A stretch of 64,000 nucleotides of DNA, taken from assembly GCA_021014325.1 (NCBI GenBank), contig JAJGQC010000457.1:43376-107375 (forward strand), in the 5' to 3' direction. The notes beneath the pieces are model-generated. The model ran no database searches and was not told the origin of the DNA. It worked only from the letters and a program-made list of their open reading frames with translations. The stretch is from Plazaster borealis. Taxonomy: Eukaryota; Echinodermata; Asteroidea; Forcipulatida; Labidiasteridae. This document shows, one piece after another, positions 33,450 through 47,500 of this stretch; position 1 is the stretch's first letter; every line of letters starts with the position of its first letter. Made by a program: the position numbers and the translations under genes.

Positions 33450-34875
33450 CCACACGTAGACGGTATATTCCTCAGGTGTGTACTCAGATAGACAATGTAT
33501 TGCATGCAGGTGTGCTTGTTATCTCTGGATCCTCACGTAGGCGGTATATATTTGTTGGGTCCTCGGATAGACAGTGTCTTGCATGCAGGTGTAGAAAACA
33601 TGGCATGTTTTCTATGGGTCCTCAAATAGATGGTATAAATTCCACGGGTGTGTCCTCGGATAGACAGTGTCTTGCATGCTAGTGTGCATGTTATCTATGG
33701 TCCTCAAATAGATGGTATAAATTCCCCGGGTGTGTCCTCGGATAGACAGCGTCTTGCATGCAGGTGTACATGTTTTCTCTGGGTCCTCAAATAGATGGTA
33801 TAAATTCCACGGGTGTGTCCTCGGATAGACAGTGTCTTGCATGCAGGTGTACATGTTTTCTCTGGGTCCTCAAATAGATGGTATAAATTCCCCAGGTGTG
33901 TCCTCGGATAGACAGTGTCTTGCATGCTAGTGTGCATGTTATCTATGGTCCTCAAATAGATGGTATAAATTCCCCGGGTGTGTCCTCGGATAGACAGTGT
34001 CTTGCATGTTACTCTGCATGTTATCCCTAGTCCTCAAATAGATGGTATAAATTCCCCGGGTGTGTCCTCGGATAGACAGTGTCTTGCATGTTACTCTGCA
34101 TGTTATCCCTAGTCCTCAAATAGATCTAAAAAATTACCGCCGTGAGAAATCGGATAGACAGTGTCTAGCATGTTACTCTGCATGTTATCCCTAGTCATCA
34201 CATACACGTATTACATTCCAACTGTGTGTCCTCGGATAGACAGTGTCTTGCATGTTACTCTGCATGTTATCCCTAGTCCTCAAATAGATGGTATAAATTC
34301 CCGGGTGTGTCCTCGGATAGACAGTGTCTTGCATGTTACTCTGCATGTTATCCCTAGTCCTCAAATAGATGGTATAAATTCCCGGGTGTGTCCTCGGATA
34401 GACAGCGTCTTGCATGTTACTCTGCATGTTATCCCTAGTCTTCAAATAGATGGTATAAATTCCCCGGGTGTGTCCTCGGATAGACAGTGTCTTGCATGTT
34501 ACTCTGCATGTTATCCCTAGTCCTCAAATAGATGGTATAAATTCCCCGGGTGTGTCCTCGGATAGACAGTGTCTTGCATGTTACTCTGCATGTTATCCCT
34601 AGTCCTCAAATAGATGGTATAAATTCCCCGGGTGTGTCCTCGGATAGACAGTGTCTTGCATGTTACTCTGCATGTTATCCCTAGTCCTCAAATAGATGGT
34701 ATAAATTCCCCGGGTGTGTCCTCGGATAGACAGCGTCTTGCATGCAGGTGTACATGTTTTCTCTGGGTCCTCAAATAGATGGTATAAATTCCCCGGGTGT
34801 GTCCTCGGATCGAATGTCTTCTGTGCATGTTTACTTGCCATCATAGGGTCCTCATATAGACGGTTTATATTCCCC
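33450..34875 (+). repeat. 82-bp minisatellite array
   Basis: About 17 units of CCTCAAATAGATGGTATAAA, TTCCCCGGGTGTGTCCTCGG, ATAGACAGTGTCTTGCATG and a variable end. The variable end is either TTACTCTGCATGTTATCCC or CAGGTGTACATGTTTTCTC. The two end types occur in blocks, so units spread locally. Outer units are more diverged. ORFs on both strands follow the period and are not genes. Confidence 0.93.
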
Positions 34876-35114
34876 TGGTGTGTATATGTGTGTCCTCCAT
34901 GTCAATGCAAAAAGTCAGTTTTTTTAAAGTAGTGAACAGACATTTCATTGACTTTTTCTGGTAACAGAAATGTTCGTTGAACCCAGTTTGATATGAAAAC
35001 ATGCCTATTTACATTGTAAGAGCATTATATAAGATGTCCTCTATACCCCTCTTTCAGACATGGGTCCTCAGTTCACCCCGTTGACAAGTATGTGTGTGTG
35101 TGGGGGTGTGCGGA

Positions 35115-35274
35115 CGTGGGTAGGTATCCACATTCAAACCGTAGACCTATAACAAAAGGGATAATAGGTCCACGGTTGCTATCACAAAGGAAATCATTGT
35201 GGTCCACGGTTGCTAACACAAAGAGTTGAACAAAGGAGGGTCCACGATTGCCGGTGTTTACACACGTGTGTGCG
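35115..35274 (+). repeat. Dispersed 160-bp repeat, copy 2
   Basis: Near-identical to 15461-15618 in the same orientation. It is followed directly by the 145-bp tandem array; at the first copy, unrelated sequence follows, which places the shared end at TTTACACACGTGTGTG. Confidence 0.9.
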
Positions 35275-35280
35275 TGTGTT

Positions 35281-35740
35281 GTCCGAGTGATAACTCAAGA
35301 AGGACTTGGCATATCAACTCCAAACTTGGTTTGTGGATTGGTCTTGGGATCCCCCAGAAGCCTATTGTTTTTGGACCCCCACAGTTAAATGTAAAGGTCA
35401 TTATGGCTAAAACAAAAGAAATGTTGTCCGAGTGATAACTCAAGAAGGACTTGGCATATCAACTCTAAACTTGGTTTGTGGATTGTTCTTTGGATCCCCC
35501 AGAAGCCTATTGTTTTTGGACCCCCTAAGTTAAATGTAAAGGTCATTATGGCTAAAACAAAATAAATGTTGTCCGAGTGATAACTCAAGAAGGACATGGC
35601 ATATCAACTCCAAACTTGGTTTGTGTATTGGTCTCGGGATCCCCCAGAAGCCTATTGTTTTTGGACCCCCTAAGTTAAATGTAAAGGTCATTATGGTTGA
35701 AACAAAACAAATGTTGTCTAAGCGATAACTCAAGAATGAG
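35281..35740 (+). repeat. 145-bp tandem repeat (three copies plus a partial)
   Basis: Units begin with GTCCGAGTGATAACTCAAGA at 35281, 35425, 35571 and a diverged one at 35715. The middle reads CCCCCAGAAGCCTATTG and TTTTTGGACCCCC. A minus-strand frame stays open across units because of low divergence only. Confidence 0.9.
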
Positions 35741-35789
35741 GTTAATCTCAGCGGGGCATTTGTGTTTGTTAACACACCATTCTTGTTAA

Positions 35790-35995
35790 CTCAATTTTTG
35801 GGTGAACAAAGACAAAATTACTGAAGCGGGATTTGAACCTGCAACCATGTGATCAACACACTGACGCTCTACCAACTGAGCTATCTAGCCTCATATTGGT
35901 GGTCTCCCTATTTGCCAATATCTTTGTTCGGGAGTGTCAGTCAGAAGCCGAACAACCCGAAGGCTGCCATGTAGCCAGGGATCACACCCCATGTA
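35790..35995 (-). repeat. tRNA-derived SINE (minus strand)
   Basis: On the minus strand 35890 to 35819 reads GGCTAGATAGCTCAGTTGGT then AGAGCG, and later GCAGGTTCAAATCCCGC. These are good A- and B-box sequences spaced as in a tRNA, with a TTG anticodon-like loop. The acceptor stem does not close, so it is a SINE head rather than a tRNA gene. It shares flanking text with 32220-32515. Confidence 0.7.
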
Positions 35996-36289
35996 TACAA
36001 TACAACATGGAACTGTACAGCTCCATGCCACTTAGTTTTAGTTTAGTTTTATTAGACTTTACACTGGCATAAAAATATACAAATTGATACATAAAGATAC
36101 AAAGAAGCAAAATAGCTAAAAAATACCAAGCCAGTGAGTGGCAAGGAGGAACAGGTGACCAGCACCTCTACAATGCCGTCCTTCCACAGAGAATGTCCCC
36201 TAATACCAACCCCACATTAAAAAAAAATATAACAAAATCCCACAAGGGGGGGGGGGGCGCTTGAAGGCGACTGACAATTACGATGTTAT

Positions 36290-39200
36290 ATCCAGGTAGT
36301 GGACATACATACTGTTTGTTTGTCCCGTAATTGTAGGTAGTGGACATACACACTGTTTGTTTGTCCCGTAATTGTCGGTAGTGAAACATACACACTGTTT
36401 GTGTGTCCCTTAATTGTAGATAGTTGACATACACACTGTTTGTTTGTCCCGTAATTGTAGGTAGTGGACATACATACTGTTTGTTTGTCCCGTAATTGTA
36501 GGTAGTGGACATACACACTGTTTGTTTGCCCTGTGGTAGGTTATGGACTTACACACTGTTTGTTTGTCCCGTAATTGTCGGTAGTGAAACATACACACTG
36601 TTTGTTTGTCCCGTAATTGTCGGAAGTGAAACATACACACTGTATATTTGTCCTGTACATTAGACATACAAACATTTTGTTTGCCCTGTAATTGTAGGTA
36701 GTGGACATACACACTGTTTATTTGCCCTGTAGTAGGTTATGGACTGACACACTGTTAGTTCGTCCCGTAATTGTAGGTAGTGGACTTACACACTGTTTTT
36801 TGTCCTGTAATTATAGACACTGGACATACAAACCTTTTGTTTGCCCTGTAATTGTAGGTAGTGGACATACACACTGTTTGTTTGCCCTGTAGTAGGTTAT
36901 GGACTGACACACTGTTAGTTCGTCCCGTAATTGTCGGTAGTGAAACATACATACTGTTTTTTCGCCCTGTAATTGTCAGTAGTGAAACATACACACTGTT
37001 TGTTCCTCCCGTAATTGTAGGTACAGTAGTTACACACTCTTTGTTTGCCCGGTAATTGCTAAGGTAGTGGACATACACATTGTTTGTTTGTCCCGTAATT
37101 GTCGGTAGTGAAACATACACACTGTTTGTTCGTCCCGTAATTGTAGGTACAGTAGTTACACAGTGTTTGTTTGCCTTGTAATTGTAGATAGTGGACTAAT
37201 ACACTGTTTATTTGCCCTGTAGTTGAAGGTTATGGACTTACACACTGTTTGTTCGTCCCGTAATTGTAGGAAGTGGACATACACACTGTTTGTTTGTCCC
37301 GTAATTGTAGGAAGTGGACATACACACTATATTTGTCCTGTACATATAGACGTTGGACATACAAACCTTTTGTTTGCCCTATAATTATAGGTAGTGGACA
37401 GACACTGTTTGTTTGCCCTGTAGTAGGTTATGGACTTACACACTGTTAGTTCGCCCCGTAATTGTCGGTAGTGAAACATACATACTATTTGTTTGTCCCG
37501 TAATTGTAGGTAGTTGACATATGTATACTGTTTGTTTGCCCCGTGATTGTAGGTAGTGGACATACATCTTCTTCTTTTTCCCCGTTATTTTAAGAAGTTG
37601 ACATACACACTGTTTGTTTGCCCTGTAATTGTAAGAAGTTGACATACACACTGTTTGTTTGCCCTGTAATTGTAGGTAGTGGACATACATATTGTTTGTT
37701 TGTCTCGGTATTGTAGGAAGTTGACATACACACTGTTTGTTTGCCCTGTAATTGTAGATAGTGGACATACACTCTGTTTGTTTGCCCTGTAGTAGGTTAT
37801 GGACTTACGTAATTGTAGGTAGTGGACATGTATACTGTTTGTTTGTCCCGTAACTGTAGTTGAAGGTTATGGACTTACACACTGTTTGTTCGTCCCGTAA
37901 TTGTCGGTAATGAAACACACATACTGTTTGTTTGTCCCGTAATTGTAGGTAGTGGACATGTATACTGTTTGTTTGCCCTGTAGTTGAAGGTTATGGACTT
38001 ACACACTCTTTGTTCGTCCCTTAATTGTCGGTAATGAAACATAGATATTGTTTGTTTGTCCCGTAATTGTAGGTGGTGGACATGTATACTGTTTGTTTGT
38101 CCCGTAATTGTAGGAAGTGGACATACACACTGTTTTTTTTGCCCTGTAATTGTAGGTTGTGGACATACACACACTGTTTGTTTGCCCTGTAGTAGGTTAT
38201 GGACTTACACACTGTTAGTTCGTCCCGTAATTGTCGGTAGTGAAAAATACATACTATTTGTTTGTCCCGTAATTGTAGGTAGTGGACATGTATACTGTTT
38301 GTTTGTCCCGTAATTGTAGGAAGTGAACATACACACTGTTTGTTTGCTCTGTGATCGTAGGAAGTGGACATATACATACTGTTTGTTTGTCCTGTAATTG
38401 TAGGTAGTGGACATACACACTGTGTGTTTGTCCCATAATTGTAGGAAGTGGACTTACACACTGTTTTTTGTCCTGTAATTATAGACACTGGACATACAAA
38501 CCTTTTGTTTGCCCTGTAATTGTAGGTAGTGGACATACACACTGTTTGTTTGCCCTGTAGTAGGTTATGGACTTACCCACTGTTAGTTCGTCCCATAGTC
38601 GGTAGTGAAACAAACACACTGGTTGTTCGTCCCGTAACTGTCGGTAATGAAACATACATACTGTTTGTTTGTCCCGTAATTGTAGGTAGTGGACATGTAT
38701 ACTGTTTGCCCTGTAGTTGAAGGTTATGGACTAACACACTGTTTGTTTGTCCCTTAATTGTCGGTAATGAAACATAGATACTGTTTGTTTGTCCCGTAAT
38801 TGTCGGTAGTGAAAAATACATACTATTTGTTTGTCCCGTAATTGTAGGTAGTTGACATGTATACTGTTTGTTTGTCCCGTAATTGTAGGAAGTGAACATA
38901 CACACTGTTTGTTTGCTCTGTGATCGTAGGAAGTGGACATACACACTGTTTGTTTGTCCTGTATTTGTAGGTAGTGGACATACACACTGTTTGTTTGTCC
39001 CATAATTGTAGGAAGTGGACTTACACACTGTTTTTTTGTCCTGCAATTATAGACACTGGACATACACACCTTTTGTTGGCCCTGTAATTGTAGGTAGTGG
39101 ACATACACACTGTTTGTTTGCCCTGTAGTAGGTTATAAACTTACCCACTGTTAGTTCGTCCCGTAATTGTCGGTAGTGAAACAAACATACTGTTTGTTTG

Positions 39201-42200
39201 TCCCGTTATTGTAGGTAGTGGACATGTATACTGTTTGTGTGTCCCGTGATTGTCGGTAGTGGACATGTATACTGTTTGTTCATCCCGTAATGGTAGGTAG
39301 TGGACATATACACACTGTTTGTTTTTCCCGTAATTGTAGGTAGTGGACATGTATCCTGTTTGTTCGTCTCGTACTTGTTTGTAGTGGGCATACTGTTTGT
39401 TTGTCCCGTAATTATCGGTAGTTGAAATACACACTTCTTGTTCGTCCTGTAATTGTAGGTATGTGGACATTTATACTGTTTGTGTGTCCCGTAATGTAGG
39501 TAGTGAAACATACATACTGTTTGTTTGTCCCAAATTTGTAGGTAGTGGACATGTTTACTGTTTGTTTGTCCCGTAATTGTAGGAAGTGGAGATACACACT
39601 GTTTGTTTGTCCTGTAATTGTAGGAAGTGGACATACACACTGTATATTTGTCCTCTACATATAGGCACTGGACATACAAACCTTTTGTTTGCCCTATAAT
39701 TGCAGGTAGTGGACATACACACTGTTTGTTTGCCCTGTAGTAGGTTATGGACGTACACACTGTTAGTTCGTCCCGTAATTGTCGGTAGTGAAACTTATAT
39801 ACTATTTTTTTGTCCCGAAATTGTAGGTAGTTGACATGTATACTGTTTGTTTGCCCCGTAATTGTAGGTAGTGCACATACATATTGTTTGTTTGTTCCGT
39901 TATTGTAGGAAGTTGACATACACACTGTTTGTTTGCCCTGTAATTTTAGGAAGTTGACATACACACTGTTTGTTTGTCCTGTAATTGTAGGTAGTGGACA
40001 TACACACTGTTTGTTTGTCCCATATTTGTAGGAAGTGGACTTACACATAGTTTTTTTGTCCTATAATTATAGACACTGGACATACAAACCTTTTGTTTGC
40101 CCTGTAATTGTAGGTAGTGGACATACACACTGTTTGTTTGCCCTGTAGTAGGTTATGGACTTACCCACTGTTAGTTCATCCCATAATTGTCGGTAGTGAA
40201 ACAAACATACTGTTTGTTTGTCCCGTAATTGTAGGTAGTGGACATGTATACTGTTTGTGTGTCCCGTGATTGTAGGTTGTGGACATGTATACTGTTTGTT
40301 CGTCTCGTACTTGTATGTAGTGGGCATACATACTGTTTGTTTGTCCCGTAATTGTCGGTAGTTGAAATACACACTTCTTGTTCATCCTGTAATTGTCGGA
40401 GTGACATACACACTGTTTGTTTGTCTCGTAATTGTAGGTAGTGGACATGTATACTGTTTGTGTGTCCCGTAATTGTAGGTAGTGAAACATACATACTGTT
40501 TGTTTTTCCCGAATTTGTAGGTAGTGGACACTGTTTGTTTGTCCCGTAATTGTAGGAAGTTAACATACACACTGTTTGTTTGCCCTGTAATTGTAAGAAG
40601 TTGACATACACAATGTTTGTTTGCCCTGTAATTGTAGGAAGTGGACATACATGCTGTTTGTTTGCCCTGTAATCATAGAAAGTGGACATACACACTGTTT
40701 GTTTGCCCTGTAATTGTAGGTAGTGGACATACATATTGTTTGTTTGTCTCGGTATTGTAGGAAGTTGACATACACACTGTTTGTTTGCCCTGTAATTGTA
40801 GGTAGTGGACATACACTCTGTTTGTTTGCCCTGTAGTAGGTTATGGACTTACGTAATTGTAGGTAGTGGACATGTATACTGTTTGTTTGTCCCGTAACTG
40901 TAGTTGAAGGTTATGGACTTACACACTGTTTGTTCGTCCCGTAATTGTCGGTAATGAAACATACATACTGTTTGTTTGTCCCGTAATTGTAGGTAGTGGA
41001 CATGTATACTGTTTGTTTGCCCTGTAGTTGAAGGTTATGGACTAACACACTGTTTGTTTGTCCCTTAATTGTCGGTAATGAAACATAGATACTGTTTGTT
41101 TGTCCCGTAATTGTCGGTAGTGAAAAATACATACTATTTGTTTGTCCCGTAATTGTAGGTAGTTGACATGTATACTGTTTGTTTGTCCCGTAATTGTAGG
41201 AAGTGAACATACACACTGTTTGTTTGCTCTGTGATTGTAGGAAGTGGACATACACACTGTTTGTTTGTCCTGTATTTGTAGGTAGTGGACATACACACTG
41301 TTTGTTTGTCCCATAATTGTAGGAAGTGGACTTACACACTGTTTTTTTGTCCTGCAATTATAGACACTGGACATACACACCTTTTGTTTGCCTTGTAATT
41401 GTAGGTAGTGGACATACACACTGTTTGTTTGCCCTGTAGTAGGTTATAAACTTACCCACTGTTAGTTCGTCCCGTAATTGTCGGTAGTGAAACAAACATA
41501 CTGTTTGTTTGTCCCGTTATTGTAGGTAGTGGACATGTATACTGTTTGTGTGTCCCGTGATTGTCGGTAGTGGACATGTATACTGTTTGTTCGTCCCGTA
41601 ATGGTAGGTAGTGGACATATACACACTGTTTGTTTTTCCTGTAATTGTAGGTAGTGGACATGTATCCTGTTTGTTCGTCTCGTACTTGTTTGTAGTGGGC
41701 ATACTGTTTGTTTGTCCCGTAATTATCGGTAGTTGAAATACACACTTCTTGTTCGTCCTGTAATTGTCGGTAGTGACATACACACTGTTTGTTTGTCCCG
41801 TAATTGTAGGTATGTGGACATTTATACTGTTTGTGTGTCCCGTAATGTAGGTAGTGAAACATACATACTGTTTGTTTGTCCCAAATTTGTAGGTAGTGGA
41901 CATGTTTACTGTTTGTTTGTCCCGTAATTGTAGGAAGTGGAGATACACACTGTTTGTTTGTCCCGTAATTGTAGGAAGTGGACATACACACTGTATATTT
42001 GTCCTCTACATATAGGCACTGGACATACAAACCTTTTGTTTGCCCTATAATTGCAGGTAGTGGACATACACACTGTTTGTTTGCCCTGTAGTAGGTTATG
42101 GACGTACACACTGTTAGTTCGTCCCGTAATTGTCGGTAGTGAAACTTATATACTATTTTTTGTCCCGAAATTGTAGGTAGTTGACATGTATACTGTTTGT

Positions 42201-43041
42201 TTGCCCCGTAATTGTAGGTAGTGCACATACATATTGTTTGTTTGTTCCGTTATTGTAGGAAGTTGACATACACACTGTTTGTTTGCCCTGTAATTTTAGG
42301 AAGTTGACATACACACTGTTTGTTTGTCCTGTAATTGTAGGTAGTGGACATACACACTGTTTGTTTGTCCCATATTTGTAGGAAGTGGACTTACACATAG
42401 TTTTTTTGTCCTATAATTATAGACACTGGACATACAAACCTTTTGTTTGCCCTGTAATTGTAGGTAGTGGACATACACACTGTTTGTTTGCCCTGTAGTA
42501 GGTTATGGACTTACCCACTGTTAGTTCGTCCCATAATTGTCGGTAGTGAAACAAACATACTGTTTGTTTGTCCCGTAATTGTAGGTAGTGGACATGTATA
42601 CTGTTTGTGTGTCCCGTGATTGTAGGTTGTGGACATGTATACTGTTTGTTCGTCTCGTACTTGTATGTAGTGGGCATACATACTGTTTGTTTGTCCCGTA
42701 ATTGTCGGTAGTTGAAATACACACTTCTTGTTCGTCCTGTAATTGTCGGTAGTGACATACACACTGTTGGTTTGTCTCGTAATTGTAGGTAGTGGACATG
42801 TATACTGTTTGTGTGTCCCGTAATTGTAGGTAGTGAAACATACATACTGTTTGTTTGTCCCGAATTTGTAGGTAGTGGACACTGTTTGTTTGTCCCGTAA
42901 TTGTAGGAAGTTGACATACACACTGTTTGTTTGCCCTGTAATTGTAAGAAGTTGACATACACACTGTTTGTTTGCCCTGTAATTGTAGGAAGTGGACATA
43001 CATGCTGTTTGTTTGCCCTGTAATCGTAGAAAGTGGACATA
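36290..43041 (+). repeat. 41-bp satellite, block 1
   Basis: The unit is GTAGGTAGTGGACATACACA followed by CTGTTTGTTTGTCCCGTAAT and T. Variants replace GTCCCG by GCCCTG, AGGTAGTGGAC by CGGTAGTGAAAC, or carry GTAGTTGAAGGTTATGGACT. Blocks of about 57 units recur with a higher-order period near 2350 bp in the 39-47 kb part. Frames on the minus strand lack stops in all three phases, so long ORFs appear without being genes. Confidence 0.97.
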
Positions 43042-44529
43042 CACTGTAAAAACGGCGTTTAGAATATAAACACATTTCTAAACGCCTCGCTTGTACCCAC
43101 TTTTTTCACACGTTTAGCCCTCAACATGTTTAGATTTTGCGTTTCTGTGACATGTTTACGCCGAGACACATTTAGCCTGTGACCATAGATTAAATGTGTT
43201 TAGGGTTCCTAGATAGTGGGTGCTAAACATGTTTAGAATGCAATTTAAGTTTCGGAGAACAAGCTTAATTGTTAACCACCCGTCTCTTTTCTTTAAGTTT
43301 AAAAGAAAAGAGAATTGTTGAAATATAATGCCCAAGCTACGCTCGGCATGAGAAACGATATATCATCATCATCTCAAAGGTCTTCGAGAAGATTTGGGGG
43401 GGACAATGTTGTCATGTATTCAGACATGCTGAAAACAGTCATTTTGCAATTATTGAACTCTTCTAATTAGGCCTGTACACATTTTGGGCTTTACTTTCTA
43501 CTCATGGTGTGAATGAAGTGCTGACCAATATGATACAACAACAATTTGCTTCAATTGAACTTTTAATACACACATTAAAGTGTAAAGCACTGCGCAGGAA
43601 AGGCTGTTATATCTACAATGGTTTTGAATAAACACCGAGGTCTATATTTGTGCATATTTAATTACACCCCGCCCATTTAATTTTAAACAAACTGATGAAT
43701 TTAAACACATAAAATACATGTTTACAGGCAAACATGTTTAGAAATATATTTGTAAGCTAAATTGGTATCTATTTAACATGTCAAAAAGCTAAACGTGTTG
43801 CGATCAATGCAGGTTTGAACTTGTTTGAACATTTAAATACACCAGAATGTGTTTACATCATTTGAGTACGTTTGCTACCTGAGAAATTCTACTTGCCATC
43901 TGCATGAGGCTAAACAAGTGGATCATTTTTTAAACCTTTGTCAAGTTACTTATTACCAAAATGCAAAGTATTTTAAACCTGAATGTGTTTGTGCCATAGC
44001 AAACACGCTCTTCAATGAAGGCCTATATGCCTACATGGAAGCCTACATACCAATAGCAAACGTATTCAAATGATGTAAACACATTCTGGTGTATTCAAAT
44101 GTTCAAATCAGTTTAAACCTGCATAACAAATCTCAACCCGTTTAGCTTTTTGACATGTTAAAGAGATAGCCATTTAGCTTACAAACATATTTCTGAACGT
44201 GTTTGCGTGTAAACATGTTGTGTATCTGTTTAAATTCAAAACTGCATTTCAAACAAGCACAACAAATCTCAACCCGTTTAGCTTTTTGACATGTTAAAGA
44301 GATAGCCATTTAGCTTACAAACATATTTCTGAACGTGTTTGCGTGTAAACATGTTGTGTATCTGTTTAAATTCAAAACTGCATTTCAAACAAGCACAACA
44401 AATCTCAACCCGTTTAGCTTTTTGACATGTTAAAGAGATAGCCATTTAGCTTACAAACATATTTCTGAACGTGTTTGCGTGTAAACATGTTTTGTATGTG
44501 TTTAAAATCTAAACGCTGTTTTTACAGTG
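43042..44529. mobile_element. 1488-bp inverted-repeat element inserted at TA in the satellite
   Basis: The ends are CACTGTAAAAACGGCGTTTA and TAAACGCTGTTTTTACAGTG. TA is duplicated at 43040-43041 and 44530-44531, and removing the element restores a normal satellite unit. The interior is rich in TGTTTA/TAAACA words. An inner inverted pair lies at about 43800-43880 against 44050-44110, and three copies of a 136-bp repeat start at 44125, 44261 and 44397. The TA site suggests Tc1/mariner, whereas the CACTG ends also occur in CACTA-type elements. No transposase was found. Confidence 0.88.
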
Positions 44530-47500
44530 TACACACTGTTTGTTTGCCCTGTAATTGTAGGTAGTGGACATACATATTGTTTGTTTGTCTCGGTATTGTA
44601 GGAAGTTGACATACACACTGTTTGTTTGCCCTGTAATTGTAGGTAGTGGACATACACTCTGTTTGTTTGCCCTGTAGTAGGTTATGGACTTACGTAATTG
44701 TAGGTAGTGGACATGTATACTGTTTGTTTGTCCCGTAACTGTAGTTGAAGGTTATGGACTTACACACTGTTTGTTCGTCCTGTAATTGTCGGTAATGAAA
44801 CATACATACTGTTTGTTTGTCCCGTAATTGTAGGTAGTGGACATGTATACTGTTTGTTTGCCCTGTAGTTGAAGGTTATGGACTAACACACTGTTCGTCC
44901 CTTAATTGTCGGTAATGAAACATAGATACTGTTTGTTCGTCCCGTAATTGTCGGTAGTGAAAAATACATACTATTTGTTTGTCCCGTAATTGTAGGTAGT
45001 TGACATGTATACTGTTTGTTTGTCCCGTAATTGTAGGAAGTGAACATACACACTGTTTGTTTGCTCTGTGATCGTAGGAAGTGGACATACACACTGTTTG
45101 TTTGTCCTGTATTTGTAGGTAGTGGACATACACACTGTTTGTTTGTCCCATAATTGTAGGAAGTGGACTTACACACTGTTTTTTGTCCTGCAATTATAGA
45201 CACTGGACATACACACCTTTTGTTTGCCCTGTAATTGTAGGTAGTGGACATACACACTGTTTGTTTGCCCTGTAGTAGGTTATAAACTTACCCACTGTTA
45301 GTTCGTCCCGTAATTGTCGGTAGTGAAACAAACATACTGTTTGTTTGTCCCGTTATTGTAGGTAGTGGACATGTATACTGTTTGTGTGTCCCGTGATTGT
45401 CGGTAGTGGACATGTATACTGTTTGTTCATCCCGTAATGGTAGGTAGTGGACATATACACACTGTTTGTTTTTCCCGTAATTGTAGGTAGTGGACATGTA
45501 TCCTGTTTGTTCGTCTCGTACTTGTTTGTAGTGGGCATACTGTTTGTTTGTCCCGTAATTATCGGTAGTTGAAATACACACTTCTTGTTCGTCCTGTAAT
45601 TGTCGGTAGTGACATACACACTGTTTGTTTGTCCCGTAATTGTAGGTATGTGGACATTTATACTGTTTGTGTGTCTCGTAATGTAGGTAGTGAAACATAC
45701 ATACTGTTTGTTTGTCCCAAATTTGTAGGTAGTGGACATGTTTACTGTTTGTTTGTCCCGTAATTGTAGGAAGTGGAGATACACACTGTTTGTTTGTCCC
45801 GTAATTGTAGGAAGTGGACATACACACTGTATATTTGTCCTCTACATATAGGCACTGGACATACAAACCTTTTGTTTGCCCTATAATTGCAGGTAGTGGA
45901 CATACACATTGTTTGTTTGCCCTGTAGTAGGTTATGGACGTACACACTGTTAGTTCGTCCTGTAATTGTCGGTAGTGAAACTTATATACTATTTTTTTTG
46001 TCCCGAAATTGTAGGTAGTTGACATGTATACTGTTTGTTTGCCCCGTAATTGTAGGTAGTGCACATACATATTGTTTGTTTGTTCCGTTATTGTAGGAAG
46101 TTGACATACACACTGTTTGTTTGCCCTGTAATTTTAGGAAGTTGACATACACACTGTTTGTTTGTCCTGTAATTGTAGGTAGTGGACATACACACTGTTT
46201 GTTTGTCCCATATTTGTAGGAAGTGGACTTACACATAGTTTTTTTGTCCTATAATTATAGACACTGGACATACAAACCTTTTGTTTGCCCTGTAATTGTA
46301 GGTAGTGGACATACACACTGTTTGTTTGCCCTGTAGTAGGTTATGGACTTACCCACTGTTAGTTCGTCCCATAATTGTCGGTAGTGAAACAAACATACTG
46401 TTTGTTTGTCCCGTAATTGTAGGTAGTGGACATGTATACTGTTTGTGTGTCCCGTGATTGTAGGTTGTGGACATGTATATTGTTTGTTCGTCTCGTACTT
46501 GTATGTAGTGGGCATACATACTGTTTGTTTGTCCCGTAATTGTCGGTAGTTGAAATACACACTTCTTGTTCGTCCTGTAATTGTCGGTAGTGACATACAC
46601 ACTGTTTGTTTGTCTCGTAATTGTAGGTAGTGGACATGTATACTGTTTGTGTGTCCCGTAATTGTAGGTAGTGAAACATACATACTGTTTGTTTGTCCCG
46701 AATTTGTGGGTAGTGGACACTGTTTGTTTGTCCCGTAATTGTAGGAAGTTGACATACACACTGTTTGTTTGCCCTGTAATTGTAAGAAGTTGACATACAC
46801 ACTGTTTGTTTGCCCTGTAATTGTAGGAAGTGGACATACATGCTGTTTGTTTGCCCTGTAATCGTAGAAAGTGGACATACACACTGTTTGTTTGCCCTGT
46901 AATTGTAGGTAGTGGACATACATATTGTTTGTTTGTCTCGGTATTGTAGGAAGTTGACATACACACTGTTTGTTTGCCTTGTAATTGTAGGTAGTGGACA
47001 TACACTCTGTTTGTTTGCCCTGTAGTAGGTTATGGACTTACGTAATTGTAGGTAGTGGACATGTATACTGTTTGTTTGTCCCGTAACTGTAGTTGAAGGT
47101 TATGGACTTACACACTGTTTGTTCGTCCCGTAATTGTCGGTAATGAAACATACATACTGTTTGTTTGTCCCGTAATTGTAGGTAGTGGACATGTATACTG
47201 TTTGTTTGCCCTGTAGTTGAAGGTTATGGACTTACACACTGTTTGTTCGTCCCTTAATTGTCGGTAATGAAACATAGATATTGTTTGTTTGTCCCGTAAA
47301 TGTAGGTGGTGGACATGTATACTGTTTGTTTGTCCCGTAATTGTAGGAAGTGGACATACACACTGGTTTTTTTTGCCCTTTAATTGTAGGTTGTGGACAT
47401 ACACACACTGTTTGTTTGCCCTGTAGTAGGTTATGGACTTACACACTGTTAGTTCGTCCCATAATTGTCGGTAGTGAAACAAACATACTGTTTGTTTGTC

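Noticed and set aside
33434..34932. ORFs on both strands reading PRIDSVLHVTLHV or DTVYPRTHPG
   Set aside because: Translations of the 82-bp minisatellite.
35819..35890. Functional tRNA gene on the minus strand
   Set aside because: The acceptor stem does not pair, and the same head recurs in another repeat at 32262-32332.
36290..43041. CRISPR-like array of repeats and spacers
   Set aside because: The units are head-to-tail satellite variants without unique spacers, in a eukaryotic genome.
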